8,243 nucleotides of DNA, from the NCBI GenBank assembly GCA_013044365.1, contig JABEUP010000069.1:1-8243 (forward strand), read 5' to 3'. How positions within the stretch are numbered: position 1 is the stretch's first letter; every line of letters begins with the position of its first letter. The position numbers and the translations under genes were made by a program. The DNA comes from Acidimicrobiaceae bacterium (GTDB lineage Bacteria; Actinomycetota; Acidimicrobiia; Acidimicrobiales; Acidimicrobiaceae). Under the pieces are notes generated by a model that did no database searches, was not told the origin of the DNA, and saw only the letters and a program-made list of their open reading frames with translations. Below are positions 5,791 through 8,243 of the stretch, piece by piece.

Positions 5791-8243
5791 ATGCACAATA
5801 GAAGGGCAGAAGGTCATAATTGTGTTGCTGTTCTTGTACTCGGACCGAGTGCGCTTTTGATTGCCGCTGTGATTAGCTCGTGTTGTGCGTATGTCTATCC
5901 CGCTTTGACAACTCAACACGCATTGGCAGCTGAATCATCCGCTCAATTGCCCCCAAGCGAAGACTCAGTTTCTTCAGGAAGTGCCGCACGATCGATTACT
6001 GTGGATTATCCAGAGGACGGCTCGATCTTCCCGCCGGAGATTACGCCACCGACCTTTCTTTGGCGTGACTCCAACAAGTCGGCCTCAAAATGGCAAATCG
6101 AGATCACCTTTGCGGATGGCTCACTGCCAATTCACGTCATTACTGCGGGCAAACGCATGCGCATTGGGGAGATAGACCCGCGCTGCGTATCCGATAGCAA
6201 CAAACTTCCCACGCTTACGCCACAACAAGCGGCCGATCACACCTGGACACCAGACGCACAGACATGGGCCTCAATTAAGCGACACTCTGTTGATCAGGCA
6301 GCTACAATTGTGATTTCGGGAGTCAGCGACAATACTCTCGCAAGCACAGTATCCGTCGGAAGGGCAACCCTCAGTACTTCAAGGGATCCGGTAGGTGCGC
6401 CGATCTTAGACCTGGATTTTCCTTTGATGCCTTCTACGGGAGAGGGCGGCGTGGTCCAGCCATTAGCCCCAGATGCAGTGCATTTGATCAACTGGCGCCT
6501 TCGCGATATAAGTCAGTCGCAAAGCCGCGTAGTCTTGCACGACATGCCCACATGCGCAAACTGCCATTCCTTTTCCGCCGACGGAAAAACGCTGGGTATC
6601 GACGTCGACGGCCCACGCAATGATAAAGGCCTATATGCCATCGTTCCTGTCCGTCCCCAAACAACCATCCGTAATGAAGACGTTGTCGCATGGAACACTG
6701 ATCAAACGGCCGGAAAGTCCAGAGTAGGCTTTATGTCACAGGTCTCACCGACCGGGCGATATGTTCTGACCACCTTCGCTGGACCCGAACGGGATTTACC
6801 CGGCACTTATTACGTCACCAATTTTAAGGATTATCGCTTTCTCCAGGTTTTCTATCCCACCCGTGGAATTCTGGAGTGGTATGACCGGACAACGGGCCGC
6901 CGACAACCCCTTCCTGGCGCCGACGATCCTCGATATGTCCAGACAGACGGGGTATGGAGCCCCGATGGAAGTTACATTGTCTTTGCCCGCGCCGAGGCTA
7001 GGGACCCCTACGTGCGGGGGCAGAAGCCGGCGCGCTATGCAAATGATGAGAATGAAACTCAGATCCAGTACAGCCTTTATCGGATTCCGTTTAATGGAGG
7101 TAAAGGCGGAACTCCGGAGCCGATTGCGGGTGCCTCACTCAATGGCATGAGCAACAATTTCCCCAAGGTTTCTCCGGATGGCCGCTGGATTGTATTTGTC
7201 AAGTGCCGCAATGGCCAATTGATGCGACCCGATAGCGAACTGTATATAGTTTCCACCGCAGGTGGGGTCGCACGTCGAATGCGCTGTAACACTTCGCTTA
7301 TGAATTCTTGGCATAGCTTTTCCCCGAATGGCCGTTGGCTGGTCTTCTCGTCCAAGAGTCGCTCACCATACACGCAGATGTACTTGACTCACATCGATGC
7401 GCAAGGCAATGACAGTCCCGCGATCTATATTGAGGGGTCGACCGCGGCCAACCGCGCCGTCAATATCCCGGAATTCGTGAATATCGCTGCTGAGGGGCTT
7501 CAGAGGATTGATGTGCCTGCTGCTGACTTTTACCGTGTGGTCGACCAAGCATCCATGCTTCTGGAACAAGGAAAGACTGTTGCCTCCCTGCCTGAGTGGG
7601 AAAAAGCTGTTTCCATGCAGCCAGATGATGTTCGAGCTCAGAATGGTCTGGCTATAGCCCAATACCTGGACGGTAACTTCGACCAAGCAGCAGTTCACTT
7701 CAAGCAAGCGGACCAGATCAGTCCGTCTTCGCCAGGAGATGCCCGTGCACACAGCTACCTCGGTCTGATGTATCGCGAGGGACAGGGCGTAAAGCGAGAC
7801 TACGCTCAGGCTTTGAATCTCTTCCGAAGAGCGGCAGAGCGCGGCTATGCTCCTGGCCAGTATTACCTCGGCGAAATGTATGGGGAAGGGAAGGGAGTGC
7901 TGTGTGACTATGAATTGGCGGCCTCCTGGTATCAAAGGGCAGCAGAACAGGGATATGCGGATGCCCAGGTTGCTCTCGGAATACTATATCGAGAGGGCCA
8001 AGGCGTGCCGCAAGATTATGCCCAGGCGGCAGACTGGCTTCGTAAGGCCGCAGACCAGAGAAATGCGCAGGCGGATCTCTATCTCGGCCAGATGTATGAA
8101 ACGGGCCAAGGCGTAGAGCAAGACTCCGCACAAGCATTACAGTGGTATCAAAAGGCGGCCGATAATGGAGTGGTCGCTGCCGAGGATCAGCTCGGCGCTA
8201 TGTATATCAAAGGCGAAGGGGTACCACAAAGCTACTCTCTGGC
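5791..8243 (+). CDS. Exported CxxCH / PD40 beta-propeller / TPR-Sel1 repeat protein (3' end missing)
   Basis: The frame is open from ATG 5791 to the window end: 817 codons with no stop, so the true C-terminus lies outside. The N-terminus has basic residues (M-H-N-R-R), a hydrophobic segment at about 12-35 and A44-L45-A46 as a possible signal peptidase I site; I-S-S-C31 could instead be a lipobox. Residues 50-185 resemble an Ig-like sandwich (PEDGSIFPPEITPPTFLW). C255-A-N-C258-H259 is a heme c attachment motif. PD40/TolB propeller motifs follow: SPTG at 319, SPDG at 390, SPDG at 461 and SPNG at 511, ending near NRAVNIPEFVN (554-564). A TPR-like helical segment spans about 585-650, then 36-residue Sel1-like repeats run from 651 to the end. 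The fold classes imply envelope-located protein or ligand binding; any enzymatic or redox role is inference. It lies 169 bases after the beta-helix gene with no clear terminator between, so co-transcription is possible. Confidence 0.85.
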   Translation, partial: MHNRRAEGHNCVAVLVLGPSALLIAAVISSCCAYVYPALTTQHALAAESSAQLPPSEDSVSSGSAARSITVDYPEDGSIFPPEITPPTFLWRDSNKSASKWQIEITFADGSLPIHVITAGKRMRIGEIDPRCVSDSNKLPTLTPQQAADHTWTPDAQTWASIKRHSVDQAATIVISGVSDNTLASTVSVGRATLSTSRDPVGAPILDLDFPLMPSTGEGGVVQPLAPDAVHLINWRLRDISQSQSRVVLHDMPTCANCHSFSADGKTLGIDVDGPRNDKGLYAIVPVRPQTTIRNEDVVAWNTDQTAGKSRVGFMSQVSPTGRYVLTTFAGPERDLPGTYYVTNFKDYRFLQVFYPTRGILEWYDRTTGRRQPLPGADDPRYVQTDGVWSPDGSYIVFARAEARDPYVRGQKPARYANDENETQIQYSLYRIPFNGGKGGTPEPIAGASLNGMSNNFPKVSPDGRWIVFVKCRNGQLMRPDSELYIVSTAGGVARRMRCNTSLMNSWHSFSPNGRWLVFSSKSRSPYTQMYLTHIDAQGNDSPAIYIEGSTAANRAVNIPEFVNIAAEGLQRIDVPAADFYRVVDQASMLLEQGKTVASLPEWEKAVSMQPDDVRAQNGLAIAQYLDGNFDQAAVHFKQADQISPSSPGDARAHSYLGLMYREGQGVKRDYAQALNLFRRAAERGYAPGQYYLGEMYGEGKGVLCDYELAASWYQRAAEQGYADAQVALGILYREGQGVPQDYAQAADWLRKAADQRNAQADLYLGQMYETGQGVEQDSAQALQWYQKAADNGVVAAEDQLGAMYIKGEGVPQSYSL
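7741..8243 (+). repeat. Tandem Sel1-like repeats in coding sequence (108-base period)
   Basis: Four full units and one partial unit of exactly 36 codons begin at 7741, 7849, 7957, 8065 and 8173. Each follows the pattern A.A...LG.MY..G.GV..DY..A..W...AA..G, the Sel1 subclass of TPR solenoid. The DNA copies are diverged, so this is an old protein repeat rather than a recent tandem duplication. The array continues beyond the window. Unit 2 has LCDY in place of the usual charged or Pro residues before DY, adding an unpaired-looking Cys. Confidence 0.9.

Noticed and set aside
7363..8137. Long minus-strand open frames (190 and 139 codons) opposite the Sel1 region
   Set aside because: They lie opposite the clear + strand propeller/TPR/Sel1 coding sequence, have no domain signature, and arise from the codon bias and repetitive nature of that gene.

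Overview
The window looks like a piece of an Acidobacteriota chromosome, probably class Terriglobia. The evidence is the first gene: an Oar-type TonB-dependent receptor with the acidobacterial signature set (GG..GG.INVVTRGGT, YHG..WEFLRN..FDARN, a barrel end of the form REIQFALKIIF). Such receptors are greatly expanded in soil Acidobacteriota. This assignment is inference from protein style; no rRNA or other taxonomic marker is present.

Layout, all on the + strand: (1) positions 1-2763, the 3' part of the receptor gene, cut by the window start, followed by a GC-rich hairpin that probably ends transcription (2776-2814). (2) 2764-3287, a 524-base gap without a convincing gene but rich in inverted repeats (one at 2896-2953, three in a row at 3057-3124). 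(3) 3288-5621, a complete exported right-handed beta-helix protein of the glycoside hydrolase type (GH141/GH120-like), with a strong ribosome binding site and a likely Tat signal. (4) 5622-5790, a short gap with nothing recognisable except the ribosome binding site of the next gene. (5) 5791 to the window end, an open-ended exported multidomain protein: a signal peptide or lipoprotein signal, a beta-sandwich-like N-terminal region, one CxxCH heme c motif, TolB/PD40 beta-propeller repeats, a TPR-like segment, and at least four and a half Sel1-like repeats.

Together the genes suggest a polysaccharide-capture locus without SusD: an outer-membrane receptor/transporter, a secreted or periplasmic glycan-cleaving beta-helix enzyme, and an envelope protein with propeller and Sel1 modules whose job is unknown. 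The functional link is inferred from order and orientation only; the probable terminator after the receptor argues that it is a separate transcription unit from the other two genes. The most unusual items are the heme-motif/propeller/Sel1 protein and the hairpin cluster in the first gap. No CRISPR array, tRNA, rRNA, intact insertion sequence or phage gene was seen.
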